This document shows, one piece after another, positions 1 through 10,022 of a DNA stretch of 34,829 bases. Position 1 is the first letter of the stretch. Each line of letters begins with the position of its first letter. Source of the stretch: Crocinitomix sp. (lineage in GTDB: Bacteria > Bacteroidota > Bacteroidia > Flavobacteriales_D > Crocinitomicaceae); NCBI GenBank assembly GCA_015662905.1, contig DQTE01000244.1:1-34829 (forward strand), in the 5' to 3' direction. The translations under genes and the position numbers were made by a program. The notes beneath the pieces are model-generated. The model saw only the letters and a program-made list of their open reading frames with translations, was not told where the DNA came from and did not search any database.

Positions 1-185
1 ACACCAATAAAAAAATAAAAAAGACAGTGAGTAATTGGTGTAGCGCAGGTTTGAGACACGCAAACACCTGTATAAACGCAGACAGGTGGTTAGTATCGAA
101 AAACAGGCCTGCCTTTGTCGGCAGACAGGCATTCTTAATAATGGCGTGCAGTTTGGCTTTGCAGTAGAAGATACTTGCGGATTTA
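1..185 (-). repeat. Dispersed intergenic repeat, copy 1 (cut by window start)
   Basis: Read on the minus strand from 185 downward, this segment matches 27741 onward on the plus strand. An ungapped 77-bp block (185 down to 109) has about 61 identities, and a second block (65 down to 34) matches 27853-27884 in 31 of 32 positions. The middle is different in the two copies. The edge at 174-185 (cttgcggattta) is the same motif that closes copy 2. The copy begins 9 bases after the eno stop codon. Inside it, ctgcc (109-113) and ggcag (120-124) form a hairpin, and cacctgt (65-71) pairs with acaggtg (82-88). The far end lies outside the window. No coding frame is evident. It may act as a 3' end or terminator for eno, which is inference. 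Confidence 0.8.
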
Positions 186-193
186 AAGTAATA

Positions 194-1495
<1,302 letters not shown>

Positions 1496-1532
1496 CTATT
1501 TGTTTAGATGAATAGACTTTTTAATTATTATT

Positions 1533-2627
1533 TTAATTGCTTAACATATTTTCAATAAACTGATCAAACAGATATCTTGAATCATGTGGACCTGATGAGG
1601 CTTCTGGATGATACTGTACAGAAAATACTTTTTTATTTTTTAACTCAATGCCTGCCACAGTATCATCATTCAAATGAACGTGGGTCATTTCAACGTTATC
1701 AACTAAATCAATTGAATTTTTACTAACAACAAACCCATGATTTTGAGTTGTAATTTCACCTTTTCCGGTTTTTAGATTTTTAACAGGATGATTAACGCCT
1801 CTATGGCCATTGTGCATTTTTTCGGTTTTTAGTCCTTGACTTAGTGCTAACACTTGATGTCCTAGACAAATTCCAAAAATAGGAATACCACTCTCTACCA
1901 TTTCTGCCACATTTTTAATAATATTTGGCATTGCTGAAGGATCTCCAGGTCCGTTAGAAAGCATTATTCCATCAATATTAAAAGTTTTAAAATCTTGTAA
2001 TGTTGAACTCATAGGATAAACTTTAACTTGGCAACCTCTTTCAACTAATTGATTAATTATACTTAATTTAACGCCTAAATCTAACAATGCCACTTTATAA
2101 GGGGCATCATTATCACCCACCACATAAGGTTTTTGAGTTGAAACTTTAGAGGATAATTCCATGCCCTCCATAGAAGGGATATTTTTGGCTATATTTTTTA
2201 ATTGGTTTTCATCCAAAATTTCTGAAGAGATAACAGCATTTTGAACACCTCTATCTCTTATTATCTTTACTAAAGCTCTTGTATCAATATCAGAAATACC
2301 AACTACATTATCTCTTTCCATCAAACTTTGTAATGATTTTGTAGCTGAGGGTCTAGAGTAATTTGTTGAAAATTTTTTAACTACCATTCCAGCAATTTTC
2401 ATTGAGTCAGATTCACTTTCAGTTGGGTGTATTCCATAATTTCCAATATGTGATGTAGCCATGGTTAAAATTTGACCTTTATAAGAAGGGTCAGTAAAAA
2501 TTTCTTGGTAACCAGTCATTCCTGTATTAAAGGCAATCTCGCCAGTTGTAGTACCTATTTTTCCGATAGCTGTACCTTTAAAAACGGTACCATCTGCAAG
2601 TACTAAAAGCGCATTTTTCTGAGTCAT
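1533..2627 (-). CDS. carA: Carbamoyl-phosphate synthase small (glutaminase) subunit
   Basis: Hydrolyses glutamine and passes ammonia to the large subunit CarB for carbamoyl phosphate, which feeds pyrimidine and arginine synthesis. The 364 residues show the CPSase small-chain N-terminal domain (about 1-150) followed by a class I glutamine amidotransferase domain. The nucleophile is Cys254 in GICLGHQ, and the triad is completed by His340 and Glu342 in QYHPEAS. The oxyanion-side motif SNGPGDP is present near 224-230. carB is not in the window. A strong terminator separates the gene from rplQ, and a good -7 element lies just upstream of its ATG, so it probably starts its own unit with eno. Confidence 0.97.
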   Translation of the reverse strand: MTQKNALLVLADGTVFKGTAIGKIGTTTGEIAFNTGMTGYQEIFTDPSYKGQILTMATSHIGNYGIHPTESESDSMKIAGMVVKKFSTNYSRPSATKSLQSLMERDNVVGISDIDTRALVKIIRDRGVQNAVISSEILDENQLKNIAKNIPSMEGMELSSKVSTQKPYVVGDNDAPYKVALLDLGVKLSIINQLVERGCQVKVYPMSSTLQDFKTFNIDGIMLSNGPGDPSAMPNIIKNVAEMVESGIPIFGICLGHQVLALSQGLKTEKMHNGHRGVNHPVKNLKTGKGEITTQNHGFVVSKNSIDLVDNVEMTHVHLNDDTVAGIELKNKKVFSVQYHPEASSGPHDSRYLFDQFIENMLSN

Positions 2628-2642
2628 AGACTTGATTTTTTA

Positions 2643-2650
2643 CAAATTTA
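2643..2650 (-). promoter_or_regulatory. Putative carA promoter, -7 element
   Basis: The minus strand reads TAAATTTG, matching the Bacteroidota -7 consensus TAnnTTTG, and ends 15 bases before the carA ATG. It follows the rplQ terminator, which makes a new start necessary. No clear TTG is seen at the usual -33 spacing, so the call is moderate. Confidence 0.5.
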
Positions 2651-2683
2651 AAAAAAGGTTAGCATTATCTATTTTATTGTTAT

Positions 2684-2719
2684 AAAAAAAGGGATAATGT
2701 TAAAAACATTACCCCTTTT
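2684..2719 (-). terminator. Rho-independent terminator after rplQ
   Basis: 2687-2701 and 2705-2719 form a 15-bp stem with one G-T type imperfection and a 3-base loop. On the minus strand the hairpin is followed by a run of seven T (2684-2690). It lies 23 bases past the rplQ stop and is placed to end the ribosomal transcript before carA. Confidence 0.8.
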
Positions 2720-2741
2720 ATATTTTTGTTTAAGAAAATCA

Positions 2742-3188
2742 CTATTCTTCTTCTTTAGCAACTGTGGCTTTTTTTCCTCCTCTTCTAGAACGTCTAGTTG
2801 TCTTCTTAGCTTTGTCATTTCCATAGATTTCGTTAAAATCAACTAACTCAATCATACACATTTCTGCATTATCACCCAATCTGTTTCCCGTTCTGATAAT
2901 TCTAGTGTATCCCCCCGGTCTATCAGCAATTTTAGGTGCTACTTCTCTAAATAATTCAGTAACAGCATATTTATTTCTTAAATATCTAAAAGCAGTTCTT
3001 CTGTTATGAGTAGTATCGTTTTTAGATTTAGTAAGAATTGGTTCTACAAAAACTCTTAACGCTTTTGCTTTAGCTACAGTAGTAGTAATTCTTTTATGCT
3101 CAATTAAAGAACAAGCCATATTTGATAGCATTGCTTTTCTGTGAGCAGTTTTTCTACCTAAATGATTAAATTTTTTTCCGTGTCTCAT
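2742..3188 (-). CDS. rplQ: 50S ribosomal protein L17
   Basis: L17 lines the polypeptide exit tunnel side of the large subunit. The 148-residue protein begins [20 protein letters not shown], the standard family opening, so I place the start at 3188. An in-frame ATG 14 codons upstream would add a basic stretch that the family lacks. After the L17 core (to about residue 115) there is a charged tail rich in Lys, Arg and Glu, as is common in Bacteroidota. It is separated from rpoA by 154 bases holding a terminator-like hairpin and a promoter-like motif, an unusual gap in this otherwise compact cluster. Confidence 0.96.
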   Translation of the reverse strand: MRHGKKFNHLGRKTAHRKAMLSNMACSLIEHKRITTTVAKAKALRVFVEPILTKSKNDTTHNRRTAFRYLRNKYAVTELFREVAPKIADRPGGYTRIIRTGNRLGDNAEMCMIELVDFNEIYGNDKAKKTTRRSRRGGKKATVAKEEE

Positions 3189-3288
3189 TTTATTTTTTTT
3201 ACGTTTAAGCCTTCTATAGTACTTAAACAAAGTTTGTTAAACATTTACCTTAATGTTATTTTACGCCCTCACAAGGATTTTGGGACTG

Positions 3289-3296
3289 CAAAGTTA
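3289..3296 (-). promoter_or_regulatory. Putative rplQ promoter, -7 element
   Basis: The minus strand reads TAACTTTG followed by C, a match to TAnnTTTG, about 100 bases before the L17 ATG. It lies right after the hairpin at 3301-3333, so the -33 region would fall inside that hairpin. The best TTTG there is spaced 16 rather than about 19 bases. Moderate support. Confidence 0.45.
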
Positions 3297-3300
3297 ACAA

Positions 3301-3338
3301 AACCGCCCAAAACAAAATTTGTTTTCGGCGGTTTTTTT
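3301..3338 (-). terminator. Hairpin terminator after rpoA (bidirectional stem)
   Basis: aaccgcc (3301-3307) pairs with ggcggtt (3327-3333), and the stem continues inward with aaaacaaa/tttgtttt around one mismatch. It begins 5 bases past the rpoA stop. The T-run is long on the plus strand (3334-3338) but only four T on the minus strand, so termination in the rpoA direction may be partial. Confidence 0.6.
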
Positions 3339-3342
3339 ATCA

Positions 3343-4335
3343 TTAATCTTTATCTAATTTATATTTAGAAACATTCATTCCAAATGCTAAACCTTTGTTT
3401 TCAACTAAGTCTTCTAACTCAGTTAAAGATTTTTTACCAAAGTTTCTAAATTTCAATAAATCATTTTTGTTGAATGAAACTAAATCTCCTAAAGTTTCAA
3501 CATCTGCAGCTTTTAAACAATTTAATGCTCTTACCGATAAATCCAAATCTACCAATTTAGATTTTAGTAATTGACGCATGTGCAATGATGTTTCATCAAA
3601 TTCTTCCTCTTCTTTCTTCATTTCAGAATCAAGTGTTATTCTTTCATCTGAAAATAACATGAAGTGGTGAATTAAAATTTTAGCAGCTTCTTGCAAAGCA
3701 TCTTTAGGTGTAATTGAACCATCAGTTTTGATATCCATAACCAATTTTTCATAATCGGTTTTTTGTTCAACTCTAAAGTTTTCAATTGAATATTTTACGT
3801 TTTTAATTGGCGTAAAAATCGAATCAATTGCAATTGTACCAATAGGTGCATTTGAAGATTTATTTTCTTCAGCTGGCAAATATCCTCTACCTTTGATGAT
3901 TTCAATCTCCATGTTTAGTTTAACACTTTTATCCATTCTACAGATTACTAAATCTGGATTTAGAACTTGAAAAGCAGTAGTAAATTTACCTATATCACCA
4001 GCAGTTAATGTTTCTTGTCCTGACACAGAAATAATTACCTTTTCTGAGTCAGTATCTTCAATTTGTTGTTTAAAACGTACCTGCTTTAAATTTAAGATGA
4101 TTTCTGTTACGTCATCTACCACACCTTTAATTGTAGAGAATTCGTGGTTAACACCCTCAATTTTAACAGATGCAATTGCAAATCCTTCTAAAGAAGATAA
4201 TAAAATTCTTCTTAGTGCATTTCCAACTGTGATTCCGTATCCTGGTTCAAGAGGACGGAACTCGAACTGACCGTGAAAATCGTCAGATTCAATCATTATT
4301 ACCTTGTCAGGCTTCTGAAAGTCTAGAATAGCCAT
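3343..4335 (-). CDS. rpoA: DNA-directed RNA polymerase subunit alpha
   Basis: The alpha subunit dimerises to nucleate RNA polymerase assembly, and its C-terminal domain contacts upstream promoter DNA and activators. The 330 residues have the N-terminal assembly domain (about 1-230, with the dimer motif [11 protein letters not shown] at 41-51), an acidic linker (KKEEEEFDE near 240-248) and the C-terminal domain (about 257-320). Arg269 in LSVRALN corresponds to the DNA-contacting Arg265 of E. coli, and [12 protein letters not shown] forms the last conserved helix. It lies 9 bases after rpsD, as in the classical alpha operon. Confidence 0.98.
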   Translation of the reverse strand: MAILDFQKPDKVIMIESDDFHGQFEFRPLEPGYGITVGNALRRILLSSLEGFAIASVKIEGVNHEFSTIKGVVDDVTEIILNLKQVRFKQQIEDTDSEKVIISVSGQETLTAGDIGKFTTAFQVLNPDLVICRMDKSVKLNMEIEIIKGRGYLPAEENKSSNAPIGTIAIDSIFTPIKNVKYSIENFRVEQKTDYEKLVMDIKTDGSITPKDALQEAAKILIHHFMLFSDERITLDSEMKKEEEEFDETSLHMRQLLKSKLVDLDLSVRALNCLKAADVETLGDLVSFNKNDLLKFRNFGKKSLTELEDLVENKGLAFGMNVSKYKLDKD

Positions 4336-4344
4336 TATATATTA

Positions 4345-4950
4345 TTATTTAGAGTATAATTCAACGATTAATTGTTCTTTGATATTTTCTGGTATCATTT
4401 CTCTAGTAGGCTTTGATACAAATTTACCTTCTAGAGTAGCATGATTCCAATCTAACCAATCAAATTTTTGAACGTTTGTTGCTACAGCAGCAGAGATTAC
4501 TTCTAAAGACTTAGATTTTTCTCTAACACTGATAACATCACCTTCTTTTAATCTGTAAGAAGGTATATTAACGATATTACCGTTTACAGTAATATGTCTG
4601 TGTGACACTAATTGTCTAGCACCTCTTCTAGTATTAGATAAACCTAATCTGAAAACTGTGTTATCTAATCTTGACTCACACAAAGTTAACAAGTTTTCAC
4701 CTGTAATACCTTTCATTCTTGAAGCTTCTTTAAACAAGTTACGGAATTGTTTTTCTAAAATACCATAAGTATATTTAGCTTTTTGTTTTTCCATTAACTG
4801 GATTGCATATTCCGACTGTTTACCTCTTCTTTTATTAGGACCATGTTGTCCTGGAGGGTAATTTTTTCTTTCTAAAGCTTTGTCTTCACCAAAAATCGGT
4901 TCTCTAAAACGTCTTGCGATTTTTGATGTAGGGCCTGTATATCTTGCCAT
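4345..4950 (-). CDS. rpsD: 30S ribosomal protein S4
   Basis: A primary 16S rRNA-binding protein that starts assembly of the small-subunit body and, in studied bacteria, represses the alpha operon. The 201 residues open with [15 protein letters not shown] and carry the S4 RNA-binding domain around 93-155 ([11 protein letters not shown], then [13 protein letters not shown]). The N-terminus lacks the cysteine cluster of zinc-binding S4, so it is the zinc-free form. It sits between rpsK (26 bases upstream) and rpoA (9 bases downstream). Confidence 0.98.
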   Translation of the reverse strand: MARYTGPTSKIARRFREPIFGEDKALERKNYPPGQHGPNKRRGKQSEYAIQLMEKQKAKYTYGILEKQFRNLFKEASRMKGITGENLLTLCESRLDNTVFRLGLSNTRRGARQLVSHRHITVNGNIVNIPSYRLKEGDVISVREKSKSLEVISAAVATNVQKFDWLDWNHATLEGKFVSKPTREMIPENIKEQLIVELYSK

Positions 4951-4976
4951 CTTCTATTCTTTTTTAATTTTATTAA

Positions 4977-5363
4977 TTAAACTCTTCTTCTTTTTGGAGG
5001 TCTACATCCATTATGAGGCATTGGAGTTACATCAATGATTTCAGTTACTTCAATTCCACTGTTATGTATTGTTCTGATTGCAGATTCTCTTCCTGCACCA
5101 GGTCCTTTTACATAAACCTTCACTTTTCTAAGTCCAAGATCTCTAGCTTCAACGCTACAATTCTCGGCAGCCATTTGTGCTGCATAAGGTGTATTTTTCT
5201 TAGAACCTCTAAACCCCATTTTACCTGCTGAAGACCAAGAGATAACTTGTCCTGCATTATTAGTTAATGAGATAATAATATTGTTAAAAGAAGCGTGAAT
5301 ATGAGCTTGTCCAACTGCTTCAACCTTTACATTCTTCTTTTTTGATTTATTTGACTTTGCCAT
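4977..5363 (-). CDS. rpsK: 30S ribosomal protein S11
   Basis: S11 sits on the platform of the small subunit beside the mRNA exit path. The 128 residues have a Lys/Asn-rich start, the core [12 protein letters not shown] (about 24-35), the signature [13 protein letters not shown] (about 87-99) and the conserved ending [18 protein letters not shown]. Length and ending are typical. It follows rpsM by 13 bases inside the alpha operon. Confidence 0.98.
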   Translation of the reverse strand: MAKSNKSKKKNVKVEAVGQAHIHASFNNIIISLTNNAGQVISWSSAGKMGFRGSKKNTPYAAQMAAENCSVEARDLGLRKVKVYVKGPGAGRESAIRTIHNSGIEVTEIIDVTPMPHNGCRPPKRRRV

Positions 5364-5376
5364 AATTCAAGTTAAA

Positions 5377-5751
5377 TTATTTAGTTGCTTTCTTTTTACC
5401 AGCAACAGTTTTCTTTCTTCCTTTTCTTGTTCTTGCATTATTTTTGGTTCTTTGCCCCCTTAAAGGCAAACCAGATCTATGTCTAATTCCTCTATAACAA
5501 CCGATATCCATTAAACGTTTAATGTTTAATTGAATCTCAGAACGCAAAGCACCTTCAACTTTAATTTTTTCAACAGTAGTTCTAATTTTAGACAATTGGT
5601 CATCATTCCAATCCATCACTTTGATGTTCTCATCAATACCATTGTCAGCTAATATCTTTTTAGCTGTACTTAAACCTATACCAAAAATATAAGTTAATCC
5701 TATTACCCCTCTTTTATTTTTAGGTAAATCAATTCCTGCAATTCTAGCCAT
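5377..5751 (-). CDS. rpsM: 30S ribosomal protein S13
   Basis: S13 is in the head of the small subunit, forms the inter-subunit bridge with L5 and touches P-site tRNA. The 124 residues begin [15 protein letters not shown] and contain the helix-hairpin-helix-type core ([15 protein letters not shown]) and the signature [20 protein letters not shown] (about 83-102) before a Lys-rich tail that reaches the P site. It follows rpmJ by 12 bases. Confidence 0.98.
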   Translation of the reverse strand: MARIAGIDLPKNKRGVIGLTYIFGIGLSTAKKILADNGIDENIKVMDWNDDQLSKIRTTVEKIKVEGALRSEIQLNIKRLMDIGCYRGIRHRSGLPLRGQRTKNNARTRKGRKKTVAGKKKATK

Positions 5752-5763
5752 ATTCTATTACTA

Positions 5764-5880
5764 TTAACCTTGTCTTTGTTTAAACTTAGGATTCTTTTTA
5801 TTAATTACGTAAACTCTTCCTTTACGTTTTACAATTTTACAATCATCAGATCGTTTTTTTACAGACGCTCTTACTTTCAT
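5764..5880 (-). CDS. rpmJ: 50S ribosomal protein L36
   Basis: A 38-residue protein read directly from the minus strand in the gap between infA and rpsM. It begins [20 protein letters not shown] and ends [10 protein letters not shown], the family ending. Of the usual zinc ligands (Cys11, Cys14, Cys27, His33) only Cys14 remains; the others are Ser, Asn and Phe, so it is a zinc-free form. It starts 50 bases after infA and ends 12 bases before rpsM, its normal place in the spc/alpha junction. Confidence 0.95.
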   Translation of the reverse strand: MKVRASVKKRSDDCKIVKRKGRVYVINKKNPKFKQRQG

Positions 5881-5930
5881 TTTCTTCTTCTTTTTTATAC
5901 GCCAATTAAAAATTGACTCGCTTTAATACT

Positions 5931-6149
5931 TTATTTATATCTATAAGTTATTCTCCCTTTTGTTAAATCATAAGGAGACATTTCTAATTTTACTTTATCT
6001 CCAGGTAAAATCTTAATGTAGTGCATTCTCATTTTGCCTGAAATGTGTGCAATAATAGTATGCCCATTTTCTAGTTCTACTCTAAACATAGCATTACCCA
6101 ATGCTTCTAGTATTGTTCCATCTTGTTCTATTGGTGCTTGTTTTGCCAT
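5931..6149 (-). CDS. infA: Translation initiation factor IF-1
   Basis: IF-1 binds the 30S A site during initiation and helps IF-2 and IF-3 select the start. The 72-residue OB-fold protein matches the normal length. It has the core [20 protein letters not shown] (about 22-41), followed by [19 protein letters not shown] and the ending GRITYRYK. It starts 6 bases after secY, with no map or adk between, a compact arrangement often seen in flavobacteria. The 50-base spacer before rpmJ holds no promoter I can recognise. Confidence 0.97.
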   Translation of the reverse strand: MAKQAPIEQDGTILEALGNAMFRVELENGHTIIAHISGKMRMHYIKILPGDKVKLEMSPYDLTKGRITYRYK

Positions 6150-6155
6150 TCTTTA

Positions 6156-7478
6156 TTAAATTACATTTGACATTTCGTTAGCAGCTCTTCGTCCTCTTAT
6201 TTTTCCACCTTCCATTAACCCATCATAGTGTTGATTCATTAAGTAAGTTTCAATTTGCTGAAGTGTATCTAGTACAACACCAACCATAATTAAAATAGAG
6301 GTTCCACCCATAAACATGGCGAAATTTTGGGTAAATCCAGCTACATAAGCAAATGCAGGAATAACCGCAATTAATGCTAATAAAATAGACCCCGGTAACG
6401 TTATCTTTGAAACAACATCATCAATTCTATTAGCAGTATCTATTCCGGGCTTAACTCCGGGTATAAAACCACCGTTACGTTTTAAATCATCAGCGATTTG
6501 TTTTGGATTAATGGTAATTGCTGTATAGAAAAATGTAAATACAATAATTAAAATACCAAACACCAAGTTATATTGCCATGAAAACATATCTTTTAATCCA
6601 ATTAGAAATGGATTTGAAGTTTGTCCTATTACCATCATTGGCACAGACATGATTGCTTGAGCAAAAATAATTGGCATTACTCCTGAAGCATTAACTTTTA
6701 ATGGAATATAACTACGAGACGATTGTTCTGTAACCGCTCCCCCCCCAGCTACTCTTTTGGCATAATTAATAGGCAAACGTCTAACACCTTGAACGATAAG
6801 CACTGTAGCCATAAGTATTCCAAAGAACACAAGCACTTTGATAATGTTCAAATAAATAGCACTATCTGTAAGTATAAATTCTTGCGCAATTGCTCCTGGG
6901 AATCTAGCTAAAATCCCAACAGTAATAAGGATAGATATACCTTGTCCCACTCCGTTGTCAGTTATACGTTCACCAATCCAAGTAGCAAACATAGTTCCTG
7001 CAATAAGTACAGTCATAGCCATTGCCCACCACATAACACTATTGTCAATTATAGCATTACTTGAGCCTACATACATTTTTAAATAGGCTGGACCTTGGAA
7101 AGCACAAATAACAATGGTTAGAATTCTAGTATAATTATTTATTTTTCTACGACCACTTTCTCCATCTTTTTGCATTTTTTGAACCACAGGAACTGCCATT
7201 CCTAATAACTGCATAATAATTGAAGCAGATATATAAGGCATAATACCTAAGGCCATTACAGATGCTTTAGAAAAAGCTCCTCCAGCAAATAAATCTAATA
7301 TTCCTGCTAAACCAGAATTACTTCCTGCACCAGCAGACATGGCATTTTGGTCAATTCCAGGAAGTATAATAAAAGACCCTATTCTATAGATCAATATCAT
7401 ACTTAACGTAAATATTATTCTTTTACGTAACTCCTCTGTTTTCCAAATATGCTTTATTGTTTCAATAAACTTTTTCAT
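6156..7478 (-). CDS. secY: Preprotein translocase subunit SecY
   Basis: The channel-forming subunit of the Sec translocon in the inner membrane, working with SecE, SecG and SecA. The 440 residues show about ten hydrophobic segments. The N-terminal part has the plug-region sequence (LAGILDLFAGGAFSKASVMALGIMPYISASIIMQLL, about 57-92) typical of SecY. Further signatures are GVGQGISILI (about 176-185), the cytoplasmic loop RRLPINYAKR (about 233-242) and RNGGFIPGVKPG (about 334-345). It follows rplO by 16 bases in its usual spc-operon position. It should export the signal-peptide proteins encoded further right in this window. Confidence 0.98.
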   Translation of the reverse strand: MKKFIETIKHIWKTEELRKRIIFTLSMILIYRIGSFIILPGIDQNAMSAGAGSNSGLAGILDLFAGGAFSKASVMALGIMPYISASIIMQLLGMAVPVVQKMQKDGESGRRKINNYTRILTIVICAFQGPAYLKMYVGSSNAIIDNSVMWWAMAMTVLIAGTMFATWIGERITDNGVGQGISILITVGILARFPGAIAQEFILTDSAIYLNIIKVLVFFGILMATVLIVQGVRRLPINYAKRVAGGGAVTEQSSRSYIPLKVNASGVMPIIFAQAIMSVPMMVIGQTSNPFLIGLKDMFSWQYNLVFGILIIVFTFFYTAITINPKQIADDLKRNGGFIPGVKPGIDTANRIDDVVSKITLPGSILLALIAVIPAFAYVAGFTQNFAMFMGGTSILIMVGVVLDTLQQIETYLMNQHYDGLMEGGKIRGRRAANEMSNVI

Positions 7479-7494
7479 GCAAAGTTTTTAACTA

Positions 7495-7944
7495 TTATTT
7501 AATAAATTCAATACTACCTCCTGCTTTTTCAATAGCAGCTTGCGCTGTTGCTGAAAACTTATGGGCAGTAACTTTTAATGATGCTTTTAATTCACCTCTT
7601 CCTAAAATTTTAATCAAATCATTTTTGGATACTAATCCATTTTCAATTAAAATTTCTTTAGTTATTTCCTTTACCTTTTTGTTATCCACTAACAATTGAA
7701 TAGAATCTAAATTAATTCCTTTATATTCTACTCTATTAATGTTTTTAAATCCAAATTTAGGTACACGTCTTTGAAGTGGCATTTGTCCACCTTCAAAACC
7801 TACTTTTCTAGAATAACCAGAACGTGACTTAGCCCCTTTATGTCCTCTTGTAGAAGTTCCGCCTCTACCAGATCCTTGTCCTCTACCAATTCTTTTTACA
7901 TTTTTAGTAGAACCTTCAGCCGGTTTTATGTTTGATAAATTCAT
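7495..7944 (-). CDS. rplO: 50S ribosomal protein L15
   Basis: A late-assembly protein of the large subunit. The 149 residues begin [20 protein letters not shown] with the Gly/Arg-rich extension [24 protein letters not shown] that threads into 23S rRNA, then the globular C-terminal domain ending in [18 protein letters not shown]. The length is normal. It starts 8 bases after rpmD and ends 16 bases before secY. Confidence 0.97.
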   Translation of the reverse strand: MNLSNIKPAEGSTKNVKRIGRGQGSGRGGTSTRGHKGAKSRSGYSRKVGFEGGQMPLQRRVPKFGFKNINRVEYKGINLDSIQLLVDNKKVKEITKEILIENGLVSKNDLIKILGRGELKASLKVTAHKFSATAQAAIEKAGGSIEFIK

Positions 7945-7952
7945 TTTCTTAA

Positions 7953-8129
7953 TTATTTTACAATCTCAACTAAGTGAGAAACTTTTTTAATCATTCCCAT
8001 TATTTGTGGAGTATCATCTTTCTCCACAGTTTGATTTAATTTTTTAAATCCAAGTGCAATTAAGGTTGCTTTTTGATCCTTAGGTCTGTTGATTGCACTT
8101 CTTACTTGTTTAATTTTAATCGTTGCCAT
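7953..8129 (-). CDS. rpmD: 50S ribosomal protein L30
   Basis: A short gene read from the gap between rpsE and rplO on the minus strand. It encodes 58 residues beginning [20 protein letters not shown], followed by [15 protein letters not shown] and ending [13 protein letters not shown]. This is the standard bacterial L30 fold and length. It begins 12 bases after rpsE and ends 8 bases before rplO, the position expected in the spc operon. Confidence 0.95.
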   Translation of the reverse strand: MATIKIKQVRSAINRPKDQKATLIALGFKKLNQTVEKDDTPQIMGMIKKVSHLVEIVK

Positions 8130-8141
8130 TTTCTTATCAAA

Positions 8142-8654
8142 TTAACCGTTAAACACTTTATCTAATGTTACACCTCTATCTCTTGCAACCGTAACAGCAT
8201 CTCTCATTTCTGTTAAAGCCAACATAGTAGCTTTTACCACATTGTGAGGATTAGAAGATCCTTGAGATTTTGCAAGTATATCAGTAATTCCAGCACTTTC
8301 AAGAACTGCACGCATAGCACCGCCAGCAATTACCCCTGTACCGTGAGAAGCAGGTTTTAACATCACTCTTGCTCCAGAGTACTTACCTTTTTGTAAGTGA
8401 GGTACAGTTCCATTAATAATAGGGATACGTACTACATTTTTCTTTGCATCTTCTACACCTTTTTGTATAGCTTCAACAACTTCTTTGGCTTTACCTAAAC
8501 CGTGACCAACAATTCCATTTTCGTCACCTACTACAACGATAGCAGAAAAACTAAATGTTCTACCTCCTTTAGTCACTTTAGTTACACGATTAAGAGCAAC
8601 TAATTTATCTTTTAATTCTACTTCTGTAGATCTTACTTTATTCTTAGCTTTCAT
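8142..8654 (-). CDS. rpsE: 30S ribosomal protein S5
   Basis: S5 lies at the mRNA entry side of the 30S subunit and affects decoding accuracy. The 170 residues have the N-terminal double-strand RNA-binding domain (about 14-77, with [20 protein letters not shown] and [10 protein letters not shown]) and the C-terminal domain with the signature [19 protein letters not shown] (about 105-123) and [14 protein letters not shown]. It lies 6 bases after rplR. Confidence 0.98.
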   Translation of the reverse strand: MKAKNKVRSTEVELKDKLVALNRVTKVTKGGRTFSFSAIVVVGDENGIVGHGLGKAKEVVEAIQKGVEDAKKNVVRIPIINGTVPHLQKGKYSGARVMLKPASHGTGVIAGGAMRAVLESAGITDILAKSQGSSNPHNVVKATMLALTEMRDAVTVARDRGVTLDKVFNG

Positions 8655-8660
8655 TATAGT

Positions 8661-9014
8661 TTAAAATTTAAGTCCACCTTCTCTTGCACCTTCTGCTAGG
8701 GCTTTTACTCTTCCGTGGTATTGATAGAAATTTCTATCAAAAACAATTGTTTCTATTCCAGCTTTTATAGCCTTTTCAGCAATTTGCTTTCCAATTATAG
8801 CTGCTTGTTCAGATTTATTTTTCCCTTCAACGCTTTTATTTTTATATGATGAAGCGGATACTAGTGTCACGCCTTTGGTATCATCAATAATTTGCGCATA
8901 AATTTGTTTATTTGATCTAAACACGCTCAATCTTGGACGCTCAGAAGTGCCATATATATTTTTTCTGACTCTTCTTTTTATCTTATTTCTTTTTTCTATT
9001 TTAGTTAAAGACAT
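8661..9014 (-). CDS. rplR: 50S ribosomal protein L18
   Basis: L18 binds 5S rRNA together with L5 in the central protuberance. The 117 residues have a basic N-terminus ([19 protein letters not shown]), the core [20 protein letters not shown] and the conserved ending [26 protein letters not shown]. Length and ending are typical. It begins 11 bases after rplF and ends 6 bases before rpsE. Confidence 0.97.
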   Translation of the reverse strand: MSLTKIEKRNKIKRRVRKNIYGTSERPRLSVFRSNKQIYAQIIDDTKGVTLVSASSYKNKSVEGKNKSEQAAIIGKQIAEKAIKAGIETIVFDRNFYQYHGRVKALAEGAREGGLKF

Positions 9015-9025
9015 ATCAAATATTG

Positions 9026-9580
9026 TTATTTAGCTGCAGATTTTCCTGCTTTTCTTCTTATAAACTCATCTGTATAACGGATTCCTTTTCCTTTATACGG
9101 TTCAGGCTTTCTGAACGATCTAATTTTAGCGGCCACATGACCAATTAATTGCTTGTCATTTGACTCTAATGTAACGATTGGAGCTTTACCTTTTTGAGTT
9201 TCAGCTGATAATTTTACTTCAGCAGGGATTTCGAAATGAATTGGGTGCGAAAACCCTACAACCATTTCTAAAATTTGTCCTTTGGCAACGGCTCTATAAC
9301 CAACACCATTGAACTCTAATTGTTTTTTCCAACCTTCAGAAACACCTTTAATCATATTTGCAATTAAAGCACGGTATAAACCGTGTTTTGCTCTATGATC
9401 TTTATGGTCAGAGGCTCTTTCTAAAGTGATAGTTCCGTCTTCAACTTTAATTGATACGGCAGATGAATCAAAATCTTGAGTTAAAGTTCCTTTTGAACCT
9501 TTAACTGTAATTAAGTTTCCATCAATTTTCACTTCAACACCATTCGTTACGTCAATTGGATTATTTCCTATTCTAGACAT
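9026..9580 (-). CDS. rplF: 50S ribosomal protein L6
   Basis: L6 lies at the base of the stalk near the factor-binding site. The 184 residues begin [17 protein letters not shown] and end [13 protein letters not shown], with the two repeated L6 domains and the signature [11 protein letters not shown] (about 159-169). I place the start at 9580, where the family begins. A longer reading from 9619 would add 13 residues unlike L6 and overlap the end of rpsH. The gap to rpsH is then 23 bases. Confidence 0.97.
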   Translation of the reverse strand: MSRIGNNPIDVTNGVEVKIDGNLITVKGSKGTLTQDFDSSAVSIKVEDGTITLERASDHKDHRAKHGLYRALIANMIKGVSEGWKKQLEFNGVGYRAVAKGQILEMVVGFSHPIHFEIPAEVKLSAETQKGKAPIVTLESNDKQLIGHVAAKIRSFRKPEPYKGKGIRYTDEFIRRKAGKSAAK

Positions 9581-9603
9581 ACTTCTTTTTCTTTCAGTTA
9601 TTA

Positions 9604-9999
9604 TTAATAAACGTGGCAAATAATTTCACCACCAACTTTTTCTTTTCTTGCTTCTTTGTCAGAGATTACTCCTTTATTTGTAGAAAGTATGGCTATTCCA
9701 AGTCCGTTTAACACTCTTGGTAATTCACCTGCTCCACAATATTTTCTTAATCCTGGTTTACTTATTCTTGATATATTACGAATTGCAGGTTCATTATCAC
9801 TTGAATATTTCAAAGCGATTTTAATAGTACCTTGCGGTCCGTTATCATCAAATTTGTAAGATAAAATATAACCTTTATCTTCCAAGATTTTAGTAATTTC
9901 TTTTTTCATTTTTGAACTAGGAATTTCCACCACTTTGTGTCCTGCACTTTGTGCGTTTCTAATTCTAGTCAAATAATCAGCTATTGGATCTGTGTACAT
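9604..9999 (-). CDS. rpsH: 30S ribosomal protein S8
   Basis: A primary 16S rRNA binder in the platform region and, in studied bacteria, the feedback repressor of the spc operon. The 131 residues begin [20 protein letters not shown] and end with the conserved C-terminal RNA-binding part [20 protein letters not shown] followed by GGEIICHVY. Length and both ends are typical. It follows rpsN by 23 bases. Confidence 0.98.
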   Translation of the reverse strand: MYTDPIADYLTRIRNAQSAGHKVVEIPSSKMKKEITKILEDKGYILSYKFDDNGPQGTIKIALKYSSDNEPAIRNISRISKPGLRKYCGAGELPRVLNGLGIAILSTNKGVISDKEARKEKVGGEIICHVY

Positions 10000-10022
10000 T
10001 TCTTCTTGCTTTTACTTAATTA

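Noticed and set aside
3188-3230. Longer N-terminus for L17
   Set aside because: The family starts MRHGKK; the 14 upstream residues are an AT-rich read-through of the leader.
9580-9619. Longer N-terminus for L6
   Set aside because: The 13 added residues are not found in L6 and would overlap rpsH; the start at 9580 matches the family.
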